This document shows, one piece after another, positions 18,266-26,702 of a stretch of 64,000 bases of DNA (position 1 is its first letter; each line of letters opens with the position of its first letter). Source of the DNA: Polynucleobacter sp. MWH-UH24A (lineage in GTDB: Bacteria > Pseudomonadota > Gammaproteobacteria > Burkholderiales > Burkholderiaceae). The translations under genes and the position numbers were made by a program. Under the pieces are notes generated by a model. The model did no database searches, was not told where the DNA came from, and was given only the letters and a program-made list of their open reading frames with translations. The DNA is taken from positions 248,001 through 312,000 of the forward strand of contig NZ_CP061292.1 in the NCBI RefSeq assembly GCF_018687475.1, written 5' to 3'.

Positions 18266-18524
18266 ATGAAAAGAAAATTGCTCCTGTTACACCTGGCGAA
18301 ATGTTGAAAGAGGATTTTTTAAAGCCATTAGGGCTCACAATGCATCGTCTTGCTGAGGATGTTGGGGTATCTCCTCAAGAATGCATGACATTATTGCGGG
18401 TAAGAGCCCTATTACAGAGGACGAGGACTTAAAGCTTTGCCAGTATTTTGGTTTAAGCGTTGGTTGGTGGCTTCGTGGTCAAGATAGCTATGACGCCAAG
18501 AATCCCTATAAATCAATAGTTTAA
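18266..18524 (+). pseudogene. HigA-type antitoxin pseudogene with two 1-base frameshifts
   Basis: Allowing two single-base gaps, the region encodes a complete HigA/VapI-type antitoxin of about 86 residues: MKRK, then IAPVTPGEMLKEDFLKPLG, LTMHRLAEDVGVSPQ, RMHDIIAGKSPITEDEDL, CQYFGLSVGWWLRGQDSYD. The first frame change lies in the A-rich start (18266-18277), the second at about 18379. Each is repaired by restoring one base, and both fall at or beside A-runs, as expected for slippage. The helix-turn-helix core is recognisable. No HigB toxin gene remains upstream; xseA ends 21 bases before. An internal ATG at 18301 gives only a short truncated product. Confidence 0.75.
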
Positions 18525-18551
18525 GTATTTATAAACATTGACTAGCTATCT

Positions 18552-18606
18552 CACATTAAAGAAAACTTTAATTTGAAAATTCCATATTAAAGTTTTCTTT
18601 AATGTG
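18552..18606. repeat. Nested 21-bp perfect inverted repeat
   Basis: The arms 18552-18572 and 18586-18606 are perfect reverse complements of 21 bases separated by a 13-base loop. Each arm is itself palindromic: ATTAAAG-AAAA-CTTTAAT in the left arm and ATTAAAG-TTTT-CTTTAAT in the right, giving four ATTAAAG/CTTTAAT half-sites. It lies between the convergent antitoxin pseudogene and murB. The stem is AT-only except at a few positions, unlike a GC-rich intrinsic terminator. A dimer-of-dimers operator, a cruciform or a bidirectional terminator are all possible. Confidence 0.85.
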
Positions 18607-18640
18607 ACGAACCAATAAAAGTCATAAGCATTTTTTATGA

Positions 18641-19684
18641 TTAAAGACTAGCGCTGCCGTTAATAATGATTGGTTCAATAACTAATTCAACGCCAAAGGT
18701 CTCTTTTACCTTTCTCTGAATTTGTTCGGCAAGCTTTAACAGTTCACTGGCATTACCACCACCGCGATGCGTAAGCACCAGGGCCTGTTTGTCGTGAACG
18801 CCCACATTACCCATTTGCACCCCTTTGAAGCCACACTGGTCGATAAGCCATCCAGCGGCAAGCTTGCTATGCGTAGCCGATTCTGGATAGCTCACTATCT
18901 GTGGAAATTGCCGCTTAAGGGATTGCAATTGCTGATTGGAAATCACAGGATTTTGAAAAAAACTACCCACATTACCAATCACCTTAGGATCCGGTAACTT
19001 TTGAGTGCGGATGGCGCACACTGCATCAAAAATTGCAGAAGCGGTGATCGCATCAATTGAGCGATTGGCAAAGTGGTTGGCAAGATCGGCGTATGAGATG
19101 CGCGGTTGCCATACCTTGGGCAGATCAAATATCACTGCTGTGATCACAAAGCGATTCGGCTCATCTTTAAACACGCTGTGCCGATAGGTAAAGCGACAAT
19201 CTTTATTCGATAGACTGACCCACTGATTGGTTTGGCAATCGAAGGCCTCCACCGTATCGATGTACTCTTTCACCTCAACTCCATAGGCGCCAATATTTTG
19301 GATGGGAGCCGCTCCAACCGTGCCTGGAATCAAGGCGAGGTTCTCTAGACCACGGCAGTTCTGATCCAGAGTCCAGCGAACGAAGTCATGCCAGTTGACC
19401 CCGGCCCCTACCCGCAACCTTGTCTTCGCAGCTTGATTCTCAAGAACCTCAATGAAATCGATGTCCATGAGGAGGGTGAGTCCTGGTAATTGGGCGGGTA
19501 GCACAACGTTGCTACCTCCCCCAAGAGTCCGATAGGGCAACCCCGCATTTTTGGCCCAGCGAATCGCTGGGGGGATTTGCTCAGCTTGGGTAATCGGCAA
19601 AGCCCACTCGGCCACCACCTCAAAGCCTAGGGTATTGCGCTCTCGTAATGGGTAATTGGCTAGTGGCTTGCAATCCGAGTTCAT
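18641..19684 (-). CDS. murB: UDP-N-acetylenolpyruvoylglucosamine reductase
   Basis: A 347-residue FAD enzyme, the second committed step of peptidoglycan precursor synthesis. It is of the long (E. coli) type. The FAD-binding RTLGGGSNVVLP, the central GTVGAAPIQNIGAYGVEV, and the active-site segment GNVGSFFQNPV with its catalytic serine are all present. The C-terminus ends in ELVIEPIII. It is divergent from yajQ across a 91-base gap that should contain both promoters. Confidence 0.97.
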   Translation of the reverse strand: MNSDCKPLANYPLRERNTLGFEVVAEWALPITQAEQIPPAIRWAKNAGLPYRTLGGGSNVVLPAQLPGLTLLMDIDFIEVLENQAAKTRLRVGAGVNWHDFVRWTLDQNCRGLENLALIPGTVGAAPIQNIGAYGVEVKEYIDTVEAFDCQTNQWVSLSNKDCRFTYRHSVFKDEPNRFVITAVIFDLPKVWQPRISYADLANHFANRSIDAITASAIFDAVCAIRTQKLPDPKVIGNVGSFFQNPVISNQQLQSLKRQFPQIVSYPESATHSKLAAGWLIDQCGFKGVQMGNVGVHDKQALVLTHRGGGNASELLKLAEQIQRKVKETFGVELVIEPIIINGSASL

Positions 19685-19775
19685 GCCACAATCTTATTCG
19701 GGTTTTGCATGAAGAACGAAATTGGTCTAAAAATAGCAAAACCGTCATGATTACAACATTCGTTTGGAGAGGTAA

Positions 19776-20261
19776 ATGCCGTCATTTGATACTGTGTGCG
19801 AACCCAATGTCGTGGAGCTCAAAAATGCTGTCGAGCAAGCCAATAAAGAAATTACAAACCGCTTTGACTTTAAAGGTTCAGACGCGCGCGTCGAGCAAAA
19901 AGATAACGAACTCATTTTGTTTGCCGATGATGACTTTAAATTGGGTCAAGTGCGAGACGTACTCTTTAGCAAAATGGCTAAACGCAATGTGGATGTTCGA
20001 TTTTTAAAAGACGATAAGACCGAGACGATGTCAGGCGATAAGCGTAAGCAAACCATGAAACTTTTAAAAGGCATCGAGCAAGAGCTTGCTAAAAAGATCG
20101 TACGCATTATCAAAGACAGCAAAATTAAAGTGCAAGCGAGTATTCAGGGGGATGCGGTGCGCGTGACAGGGGCCAAGCGTGATGATTTGCAGACTGCGAT
20201 GGCGTTACTGCGAAAAGAAGCGAGCGAAGCTCCTTTGGCGTTTAACAATTTTCGCGACTAA
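19776..20261 (+). CDS. yajQ: YajQ-family nucleotide-binding protein (UPF0234)
   Basis: A 161-residue protein with two ferredoxin-like halves. The family signature is intact: [11 protein letters not shown], then [16 protein letters not shown] and [28 protein letters not shown] places a ribosome site just before the start. YajQ homologues bind cyclic di-GMP in Xanthomonas and Pseudomonas and influence virulence gene expression; its role here is not known. xerD follows after 3 bases. Confidence 0.96.
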   Translation: MPSFDTVCEPNVVELKNAVEQANKEITNRFDFKGSDARVEQKDNELILFADDDFKLGQVRDVLFSKMAKRNVDVRFLKDDKTETMSGDKRKQTMKLLKGIEQELAKKIVRIIKDSKIKVQASIQGDAVRVTGAKRDDLQTAMALLRKEASEAPLAFNNFRD

Positions 20262-20264
20262 TTT

Positions 20265-21173
20265 GTGGTCTTGGCATCTCAAAACGCGATTGATCAGTTT
20301 TGCGATGCCTGTTGGCTCGAAGATGGCCTCTCAAAAAATACGCTAAGTGCCTATCGGCGCGATCTCATTTTATTTGCTACCTGGTTGGGTGAGCAAAAAA
20401 ATGCCAGCGATCTTTATCGGGTCCAGGAGGCAGATCTCACGGCCTACATGGCAGCAAAGCGAAGCGATAAAGCCACCACAGCCAATCGGCGCCTCACGGT
20501 CTTTAAGCGCTTTTATCGCCATGCATTGCGCCTTGGCTATGTTAAAGAAGATCCGTGTGCGAAGTTGCGCGCCGCGAAGCAAGCGCAGCGCTTTCCAAAG
20601 GTCTTGAGTGAGGACCAGGTCATTGCGCTACTCAATGCCCCCAATATTGACGAGCCATTGGGGTTGCGTGATCGCACCATGTTCGAGCTGATGTACGCCA
20701 GTGGCTTACGCGTCTCAGAAATTGTGTCACTCAAAACCGTATCGTTGGGACTCAATGAAGGGGTCGTGCGCGTGGTCAACGGTAAAGGTGGTAAAGAGCG
20801 TATCGTTCCTTTTGGTGGTGAAGCGGGACAGTGGTTGCGTCAATATCTACATGAAGCCCGACCCATCCTCTTAGAGGGAAAAAATTGCCAAGAGGTTTTT
20901 GTGGGGCGCCGCACAGGCGCTGGATTAACCCGTCAAGCATTTTGGTTCATCATCAAACACTATGCGAGTCTGGCTGGCATTCAAGTGGCGCTCTCACCCC
21001 ATACTCTGCGCCATGCGTTTGCTACCCATCTCTTAAACCATGGTGCGGATTTACGGGTTGTACAACTCTTGTTGGGGCATGCCGATATTTCGACCACTCA
21101 AATTTATACCCATGTGGCGCGCGAGCGCTTAAAGAAATTACATGAAATTCATCATCCAAGGGGGTGTAGTTAA
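20265..21173 (+). CDS. xerD: Tyrosine site-specific recombinase XerD
   Basis: A 302-residue recombinase. The N-terminal SAM-like domain (about 8-95) includes GLSKNTLSAYRRDL. The catalytic domain carries the conserved residues: Arg in ASGLRVSEIVSL, Lys in VNGKGGKERIVPFG, His and Arg in PHTLRHAFATHLL, His in LLGHADISTTQIYTH with the Tyr nucleophile. With XerC it resolves chromosome dimers at dif. The start is GTG at 20265, 3 bases after yajQ; a TTG at 20271 is also possible. An AT-rich minus-strand operon begins directly downstream. Confidence 0.93.
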   Translation: MVLASQNAIDQFCDACWLEDGLSKNTLSAYRRDLILFATWLGEQKNASDLYRVQEADLTAYMAAKRSDKATTANRRLTVFKRFYRHALRLGYVKEDPCAKLRAAKQAQRFPKVLSEDQVIALLNAPNIDEPLGLRDRTMFELMYASGLRVSEIVSLKTVSLGLNEGVVRVVNGKGGKERIVPFGGEAGQWLRQYLHEARPILLEGKNCQEVFVGRRTGAGLTRQAFWFIIKHYASLAGIQVALSPHTLRHAFATHLLNHGADLRVVQLLLGHADISTTQIYTHVARERLKKLHEIHHPRGCS

Positions 21174-21205
21174 ATCAAATTTCAAAAAGGCGAATTAGAC
21201 ACAAT

Positions 21206-22219
21206 TTACGAATACTGCTGACGAAATTTCTCAGCATCCCAATTCAAAAGATTATTAACCTCTTGCATGCTCAAGGGGTTTAACTCAGAATCAGGGTGTA
21301 TACGCTGAAGTAAATCAAGATAGCAGCGGAGTTGAATTTTTTGAGTCAAACTAAAGGATGATTTATAAAAAACACCTTTGTCTTTAACAAAAATAAGCTG
21401 GGGGGATAGCTTAAGCTTAGTAAAGGCCTTAAATTCTTCGATATTATGAAAAAAAAATGCTTTTGGACCAAGGAAAACTGCGTGATCTGGAAATAAAACC
21501 CAATCATCCTTAAGTCGCTTAAACCACTCAGGATTGATAGCCAACATATTAATTTCATAGTCTTCAGGAGGAAAATATTCATCAAAAAAAGAAGAAATGT
21601 GAGACCGATTTGTAGAAAAATTTATCTTATGCGAAACTGATTGACAAGCTAAGCGAAGAGAAGAAATTAGATCGTTCATATCCATGATTGATGAAGCACC
21701 CAATACCACCCCATGGTTTTGCAAAAAAATACAACGGATATTTTTTTCGTGAATTACAGATGAAATAGTACTCGATAATTCTCCGCCTGGTTGTCGATAT
21801 GGAATCATAATAATTTCTTCACTCATTAATTCTCTAACTCTATTGAATGCTTCATGCGGTTCTCGTAGAACTAAAAAGGAAAGTGCTTCAATAGGGTGGA
21901 TATGAACCACAATAGGGTGAGGCAATAATGCATGAAGAACAGTTTCTATTGATGGTCGAAGCGGTGAATCAATCTTTAATTTTGGGCTAACGAAAAATTT
22001 TTTTTCTAAAATAGATTTCTTTAGATCATAAAGATCAACCGGAACAAAGATCGATTTATTTTTAGCATGTGCTAACCATGTTCCCGATGCTTTAATCCAA
22101 AGCTTATCACCATCTTTCCAAGATACATTTCCTCCGGCACCTTGAACAAGCAAAGGGTTGTTACCAATGGAAACACAAAAAGAAGAAATTTGTTCATGAT
22201 TAATTGGAGGCATATTCAT
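21206..22219 (-). CDS. Class II aldolase/adducin-family protein
   Basis: A 337-residue protein whose first ~220 residues form a class II aldolase domain: QGAGGNVSWKDGDKLWIKASG at about 26-46, Glu92 in SIETVLHAL, zinc histidines H106 and H108 in VVHIHPIEA, and a further QNHGVV at 167-172. Known members cleave or isomerise phosphorylated sugars such as fuculose or rhamnulose phosphate. The N-terminal pattern is closest to the aldolase half of rhamnulose-phosphate aldolase/dehydrogenase proteins. The last ~110 residues match nothing I recognise. It is the last gene of the eight-gene operon and overlaps the HAD gene by 20 bases. The substrate is unknown. Confidence 0.75.
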   Translation of the reverse strand: MNMPPINHEQISSFCVSIGNNPLLVQGAGGNVSWKDGDKLWIKASGTWLAHAKNKSIFVPVDLYDLKKSILEKKFFVSPKLKIDSPLRPSIETVLHALLPHPIVVHIHPIEALSFLVLREPHEAFNRVRELMSEEIIMIPYRQPGGELSSTISSVIHEKNIRCIFLQNHGVVLGASSIMDMNDLISSLRLACQSVSHKINFSTNRSHISSFFDEYFPPEDYEINMLAINPEWFKRLKDDWVLFPDHAVFLGPKAFFFHNIEEFKAFTKLKLSPQLIFVKDKGVFYKSSFSLTQKIQLRCYLDLLQRIHPDSELNPLSMQEVNNLLNWDAEKFRQQYS

Positions 22220-22955
22220 TTAGTGCTTTAAGTAGCCGGCTTAACTCGATAAAACTATTAAAGTGTGCATCAGGTAATGATTCATTGGAACCAATCTCAA
22301 CACCCGAATGAATTTTTTGTAACGTAATGGCACCAATAGCATTTTTGGCACCTAAAATATCATTAATTGAATTATCTCCAATCATCCATATACAATCTCC
22401 ACTAGGATTAATTTTTTTGAGAGCCAATTCAAATATCATTGGATGAGGTTTGTCTAGGCCAACTTCCTCACTTGTTACAATTGCTGTAAAATAACGGTCT
22501 AAGCCGAAATAAAGAAGTTTACGAAACTGAATTTGAGCAGTTAGATCTGTAACAATGGCAGATGGAATTCGCAATATCCTTAAATCATCCAAAAATTCTT
22601 TTACTCCAGGAAATAATTGAGCATTATTTAAAAAGGTTCTCCAATAAGTTTGTTCTAAATCAAGACATAATAAAGGTTGCGAACCTAATCCCATTAATTC
22701 CAACATACGCTGAAAATAAAGTAACCTACTATGTGATGCAGCCGTTTTTTTTAAAGATAATTTAATTTCATTTTTAGCTTGTTTAAAAGTGAAATCAATA
22801 GCAGATTCCTTTACCGAATAATCCTTAAACAATTTTTGTTTGATTGCTTTATAAGCAGATTGATGGGCATGATCATATGCATATAATGTATCATCGAGAT
22901 CGAGTAGAACTGCATCAGGAGCTACAGTAAAGGCTGATGGAAAATTTATTTTCAT
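22200..22955 (-). CDS. HAD-superfamily hydrolase
   Basis: A 251-residue phosphatase-like protein. Motif I is DLDDTLYAYD with the nucleophile Asp19 and acid/base Asp21. Motif II is IVTDLTAQ, motif III is the lysine in VGLDKPHP, and motif IV is IGDNSINDILGAKNAIG. A helical cap sits between motifs I and II. Such enzymes remove phosphate from small sugars or nucleotides. Its start overlaps the upstream stop by one base and its end overlaps the aldolase, so all three are translationally coupled. A role in dephosphorylating a pathway intermediate is inference. Confidence 0.85.
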   Translation of the reverse strand: MKINFPSAFTVAPDAVLLDLDDTLYAYDHAHQSAYKAIKQKLFKDYSVKESAIDFTFKQAKNEIKLSLKKTAASHSRLLYFQRMLELMGLGSQPLLCLDLEQTYWRTFLNNAQLFPGVKEFLDDLRILRIPSAIVTDLTAQIQFRKLLYFGLDRYFTAIVTSEEVGLDKPHPMIFELALKKINPSGDCIWMIGDNSINDILGAKNAIGAITLQKIHSGVEIGSNESLPDAHFNSFIELSRLLKALNEYASN

Positions 22956-25009
22956 CAGATGAACCTCTTAGTTAGAGCCTGCTGCATGAAAGAAATTGTA
23001 GTAATTTGCATTAATCCGAGAACTCCACCATACCATTTTGGCTCAAAATCAAAGAAATCAAAAATGTTTGGACATAAAATTTTTGCAGCCATTGCTATAT
23101 CGTCAGCTTGACAGTCACCATCAATAATAAGAATTACTTCAGAATTTATAGGATTAAGTTCTATTTCTACATGAAGCCCACAAATAGCAACTAAAATTCG
23201 TTTTAATGAAAGTTCATTGAGTCCCTGACGTGAGCGAATAATTAACTTTAAATGAAGTAAATTTGGATCAACTTGTTCATCTAACTCAGATATTTTTGCA
23301 GGTTGAACAGAGAATATAAGATCTGCAAAATGAGCTTGAGGGTGAATAAAACGTGATGAATCGACTCTTCGCTCTTCAAGCTTTTTCATAACATGATCTG
23401 CAGAATAACCTCGTTCTTTAATATCACGCAAAACTTTTAGGTAGCAACGTAATTCTTCATTAATATCTAAATAAATAGAAAGGTCATAACACGAGCGTAG
23501 TAGTGGAAGATATAAAGCATGCAAACCACTGGAGATAATCAAATCTTTACTAGGCAAATTAATTGGCTCACCACTTAAACCTGTTGAATGATCATAATGT
23601 CGGATACGAATAGTTTTTCCATCTATTAGAGAAACCAGATCATTAGTAAAACTTTCCAGATCATTAGCCGAGGGGTTAATGTGGGTCAGCATATTCCACA
23701 TTGGTTGCTTGCGATCCCACAAGTGATAATCATCACCAGAAAGATGGGTAGTCGAGTGCTTACCAAATAAATCAGTAATAATATTTGCGAAAGTATCTTT
23801 ACCAGACCCAGAATCACCAGCTATTCCAATCACAAACGGTTTTCGGCTTAGACGAAAAAAATCATTACGTACAATATTATTTTTCCAAATACGAATGATT
23901 AAAATAATACTTATTGAAACTAGTGCAGTGTAAGCAAAAGAACTTAAATGATTGTATGTCCCAAGACTAATATTAAAATTATTACTCGCTAATAGATGGT
24001 GAATTAATCCAACGTCATAGCTTGATAGAAAGAAACTAATACAAATAATATATAAAATTATAAAAATATTACTAATACTCATTGCAAAGCGATCATTACT
24101 TAGTTGATAACTAATTAATAAGGGAACTACCCAAACAAACCATCCCGGTGATGCAGGTATTAGAAGGACAAAAACTAAAAAAACTATTCCCAAAAAATTA
24201 TAGAATAGTTCAAAATTCACACGTTTAATTTGCCATGCTAAGTAAAGCAACAATAAATATAGCAGTGGAAAAAGGTAAAGCTCATTATCCTTAAGAACTG
24301 GAATACTAAGCTGGTAAATCTTTGTAACTTCAGGATTTGTAAGCACCATTTGGATGCCGGCGATAGAAAAGAGAAAGGGTAGCAGGATGCTTATAAAAGC
24401 TAAAATAAATCCAAATAAAAACTGAGAAAATTTTTGAAAAATTGAACGATTATGTAAGAAGTAAATTAAAAAAAAAGGTAATGTGAGGAACATACTTAAT
24501 TTTGCGGAAATTGCTGCAACTAAAAAAACACCACTAAATATAAATTGATTAATCTTAATCAGATATATAGACAAAATTAAAAAACAGATTGGAATTAAAT
24601 CGTTATAACCGAGAACATATATCGCAATTAAGATAATTGGCGAGAGCCAGTAAATGGCTATCAGCTTATTTCTTTTATTTGAAAATAATTTATCTAGGGT
24701 TAATAATAAAATTAAGTCTGCAAAAATAATAGCTGCACCATACCCATATGAAATTGGAATGAATATAAATTTAGCAAGAATGATCCAGGGCAAAAAAAAG
24801 AGCCACATGGCATAGCCGTAAGGAAATGCTCGATAATCACCTAAACTATTAAGCCAGCTTGCCCAGGGATCTATGGATAGATTCTCGATACTAAATTCAA
24901 AAAAAGGGATGTACCAATCATTAATAGGAGCTGCTGGTATGAAAATAAGAAGCGCAATACGGGTCGCTAGGCCAAACAAAAACAGTGGATTTAAAAGCCA
25001 AATTTTCAT
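22955..25009 (-). CDS. Fusion of a polytopic membrane (GT-C-like) domain and a uridine-kinase-like domain
   Basis: A 684-residue protein. Residues 1-378 hold about ten hydrophobic helices with short charged loops. ASPGWFVWVVPLL near 286-298 resembles the substrate-loop pattern of lipid-linked GT-C glycosyltransferases. Residues 390-600 are a P-loop kinase of the uridine kinase/phosphoribulokinase family: GIAGDSGSGKDT at 395-406, the LSGDDYH segment, HYDHSTG, and an LEERRVDSS-type lid. The last ~80 residues are a small domain I cannot place. I know of no characterised protein with this architecture. It overlaps both neighbours by 1-4 bases. The codon use is strikingly AT-rich. Confidence 0.7.
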   Translation of the reverse strand: MKIWLLNPLFLFGLATRIALLIFIPAAPINDWYIPFFEFSIENLSIDPWASWLNSLGDYRAFPYGYAMWLFFLPWIILAKFIFIPISYGYGAAIIFADLILLLTLDKLFSNKRNKLIAIYWLSPIILIAIYVLGYNDLIPICFLILSIYLIKINQFIFSGVFLVAAISAKLSMFLTLPFFLIYFLHNRSIFQKFSQFLFGFILAFISILLPFLFSIAGIQMVLTNPEVTKIYQLSIPVLKDNELYLFPLLYLLLLYLAWQIKRVNFELFYNFLGIVFLVFVLLIPASPGWFVWVVPLLISYQLSNDRFAMSISNIFIILYIICISFFLSSYDVGLIHHLLASNNFNISLGTYNHLSSFAYTALVSISIILIIRIWKNNIVRNDFFRLSRKPFVIGIAGDSGSGKDTFANIITDLFGKHSTTHLSGDDYHLWDRKQPMWNMLTHINPSANDLESFTNDLVSLIDGKTIRIRHYDHSTGLSGEPINLPSKDLIISSGLHALYLPLLRSCYDLSIYLDINEELRCYLKVLRDIKERGYSADHVMKKLEERRVDSSRFIHPQAHFADLIFSVQPAKISELDEQVDPNLLHLKLIIRSRQGLNELSLKRILVAICGLHVEIELNPINSEVILIIDGDCQADDIAMAAKILCPNIFDFFDFEPKWYGGVLGLMQITTISFMQQALTKRFI

Positions 25010-25611
25010 ATTCCAAAACCTTCAGATTCCCAGCGTTCTGGCTCTTTTGTGCATATAGCGGCTGGTGTAATTCTTTCTTGACGAAGCTCTGAAGCTAGCT
25101 TTGGAATTGCGACATTAGAAATAAAACCTTGTAATTCAGGGGAAACGATACAAAGACGAAAACCAGCAGATTCTAATTGTTCCGCCATAAATCTAGAAAG
25201 TGGAAAATAAGTAAAGTAGTCAACCCATATCCAGTCAATTTGATGTGAAAGAGATAGTGCTGTCTCAATTGATTCAAATTCGGAGACACGCAAGGCGCAA
25301 CGACGTTCGCCTAATTTAGCAAATTTAATTAAAAAAGGAAATGATTGATCTAAAAAAAAGAAATCATTAATTTTGAATTTTCGCATCAGGCAAAGTAGGG
25401 CCTCTTCGAGACCTTCTTCTTTTACATTCAGTATTAGGGTTTGATGCTCGAAATGTTTTAACCAATCCTCCAATTTTTCCCCAGATTTAAGAGGGTCATG
25501 TTGTAAAATTAATTCATTATTGAATGTGCGGATATCAACTTCAACCCCATATTTTTTTGGGGTATTGATGAGTAACTCAATACTATTTCGTCGATGAGCA
25601 ATTATTTTCAT
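25006..25611 (-). CDS. Glycerophosphodiester phosphodiesterase-like TIM-barrel protein
   Basis: A 201-residue protein. The start IIAHRRN carries the His-Arg of the GDPD active site, and GVEVDIRTFNNELILQHDP carries the Glu, Asp and second His expected of that family. The remainder keeps the barrel strand pattern (LILNVKEEG, WIWVDYF, RLCIVSPEL) but is shorter than classical GDPD enzymes (about 240-260). It may hydrolyse a glycerophospho- or related diester bond. No signal peptide is seen, so it is cytoplasmic. It overlaps both neighbours by 4 bases. The specific substrate cannot be told. Confidence 0.65.
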   Translation of the reverse strand: MKIIAHRRNSIELLINTPKKYGVEVDIRTFNNELILQHDPLKSGEKLEDWLKHFEHQTLILNVKEEGLEEALLCLMRKFKINDFFFLDQSFPFLIKFAKLGERRCALRVSEFESIETALSLSHQIDWIWVDYFTYFPLSRFMAEQLESAGFRLCIVSPELQGFISNVAIPKLASELRQERITPAAICTKEPERWESEGFGI

Positions 25612-26306
25612 TGATTAAGAGAACGTCTTAATTTAAAGCTAAATTGAATGGTACGTTTAATAAATTTCCATTTGCCCTGCCAATTAATATTCCAGTGAGA
25701 ATTACCATGGATACGCTTACCAAACTCTACAGGAATGCGATGAATCGTTAGATTTGACTCTTTCGCCTTAAAGTAGACGTAAAGATCCAGTGAGAAATCG
25801 TGAGGTGGCTGAACCCATTTTTCATAAAATGAGCGTGGGAATAAATTGGGTTGAGCATTGATATCCCAAAAAAACCTTCTTAGTAAAAGTATTTCAAAAA
25901 TACTCATGCCAACTGTAAAAAAATTATCTGTAAAGGGTCGATGTTTTCTTTGGCCTTTAACATAAATTAAATTGCCATATCGTTCAAACAAAGGTAACGC
26001 CTTTAAAAGATCTTTCGGGTCTGTTTGTAAATCAGCATGTGTCCATCCGAGCAACTCACCGCGTGCTTCACGAAGCCCCATCAAAATACCGTAACCATAT
26101 CCAAGATTGATCGGAACTCGTATGCTCTTGCACCATCGATACTGGGACATAAGTTTTTCTAAGACTGTTGCACTGTCATCAGTAGAGCCGTTGTCAACTA
26201 AAATAATTTCAATATCACCACGCTCGCCCAAGATTTGGCAACGATCGAGCAATAGAGGTAGATTGGTCCCCTCGTTGTAACAAGGAATAATCAAAGAAAG
26301 TTTCAT
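25608..26306 (-). CDS. Glycosyltransferase family 2, polyprenyl-phosphate sugar synthase type
   Basis: A 232-residue protein from the ATG at 26306; a GTG two codons upstream is also in frame. The GT2 start LSLIIPCYNEGTNLPLLL, VDNGSTDDS, and the DLQTDP metal-binding region (GWTHADLQTDP) are clear. It lacks the C-terminal membrane helices of GtrB, ending in a basic amphipathic stretch (KWKFIKRTIQFSFKLRRSLNQ). Next to a GtrA gene this is the expected enzyme charging undecaprenyl phosphate with a sugar. It starts 9 bases after gtrA. Confidence 0.8.
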   Translation of the reverse strand: MKLSLIIPCYNEGTNLPLLLDRCQILGERGDIEIILVDNGSTDDSATVLEKLMSQYRWCKSIRVPINLGYGYGILMGLREARGELLGWTHADLQTDPKDLLKALPLFERYGNLIYVKGQRKHRPFTDNFFTVGMSIFEILLLRRFFWDINAQPNLFPRSFYEKWVQPPHDFSLDLYVYFKAKESNLTIHRIPVEFGKRIHGNSHWNINWQGKWKFIKRTIQFSFKLRRSLNQ

Positions 26307-26315
26307 ATACACATT

Positions 26316-26702
26316 CTAAAGGTGTTTAAAAACATACCATTTCATACCAACATAATTACTAATTGCTGAAAACAGTGTAGCAAGCATAAAGGCAAAAAAA
26401 ATTGAGCCTACCTCAAATTTAAAAAGAATAAGCAGAGCATCATTACTCAGTACATTAATTACCAAACCAATTGCATAAACTAGTACGAAGCGAAAGCTGC
26501 TTCCGGTTCGCATTTTTGGGTTTTGGAAGGTCCAGAACCGATTGGCAAAATATGCAAATAAAGTTCCGAAGATAAATCCTATTGCCTTTGAGGAGCTAGT
26601 TCCTAAAAAAGTGAGCAAGAGCATGGATTGGTAGATAGCAAAATCTATACCTGTCGCCAAAAGGCCAACAAGTAAGAAAGTTAGCACTTCTCGAATGGGC
26701 AT
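26316..26702 (-). CDS. GtrA-like membrane protein
   Basis: A 128-residue protein with four transmembrane helices. The family pattern is visible: FLLVGLLATGIDFAIYQSML in helix 1, SKAIGFIFGTLFAYFANRFWTF in helix 2, then two more. GtrA proteins are thought to flip undecaprenyl-phosphate-linked sugars across the inner membrane. It overlaps the preceding nucleotidyltransferase stop by one base and is followed by its expected GT2 partner. Confidence 0.9.
   Translation of the reverse strand: MPIREVLTFLLVGLLATGIDFAIYQSMLLLTFLGTSSSKAIGFIFGTLFAYFANRFWTFQNPKMRTGSSFRFVLVYAIGLVINVLSNDALLILFKFEVGSIFFAFMLATLFSAISNYVGMKWYVFKHL

Noticed and set aside
18552..18606. CRISPR-like repeat
   Set aside because: There is a single palindrome and no repeated spacer-repeat units anywhere in the window.
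20265..22219. Integrase-driven genomic island starting at xerD
   Set aside because: The recombinase has the chromosomal XerD pattern and neighbours (yajQ), and no attachment-site repeat or tRNA gene was found. The adjoining AT-rich operon is better explained by homologous exchange.
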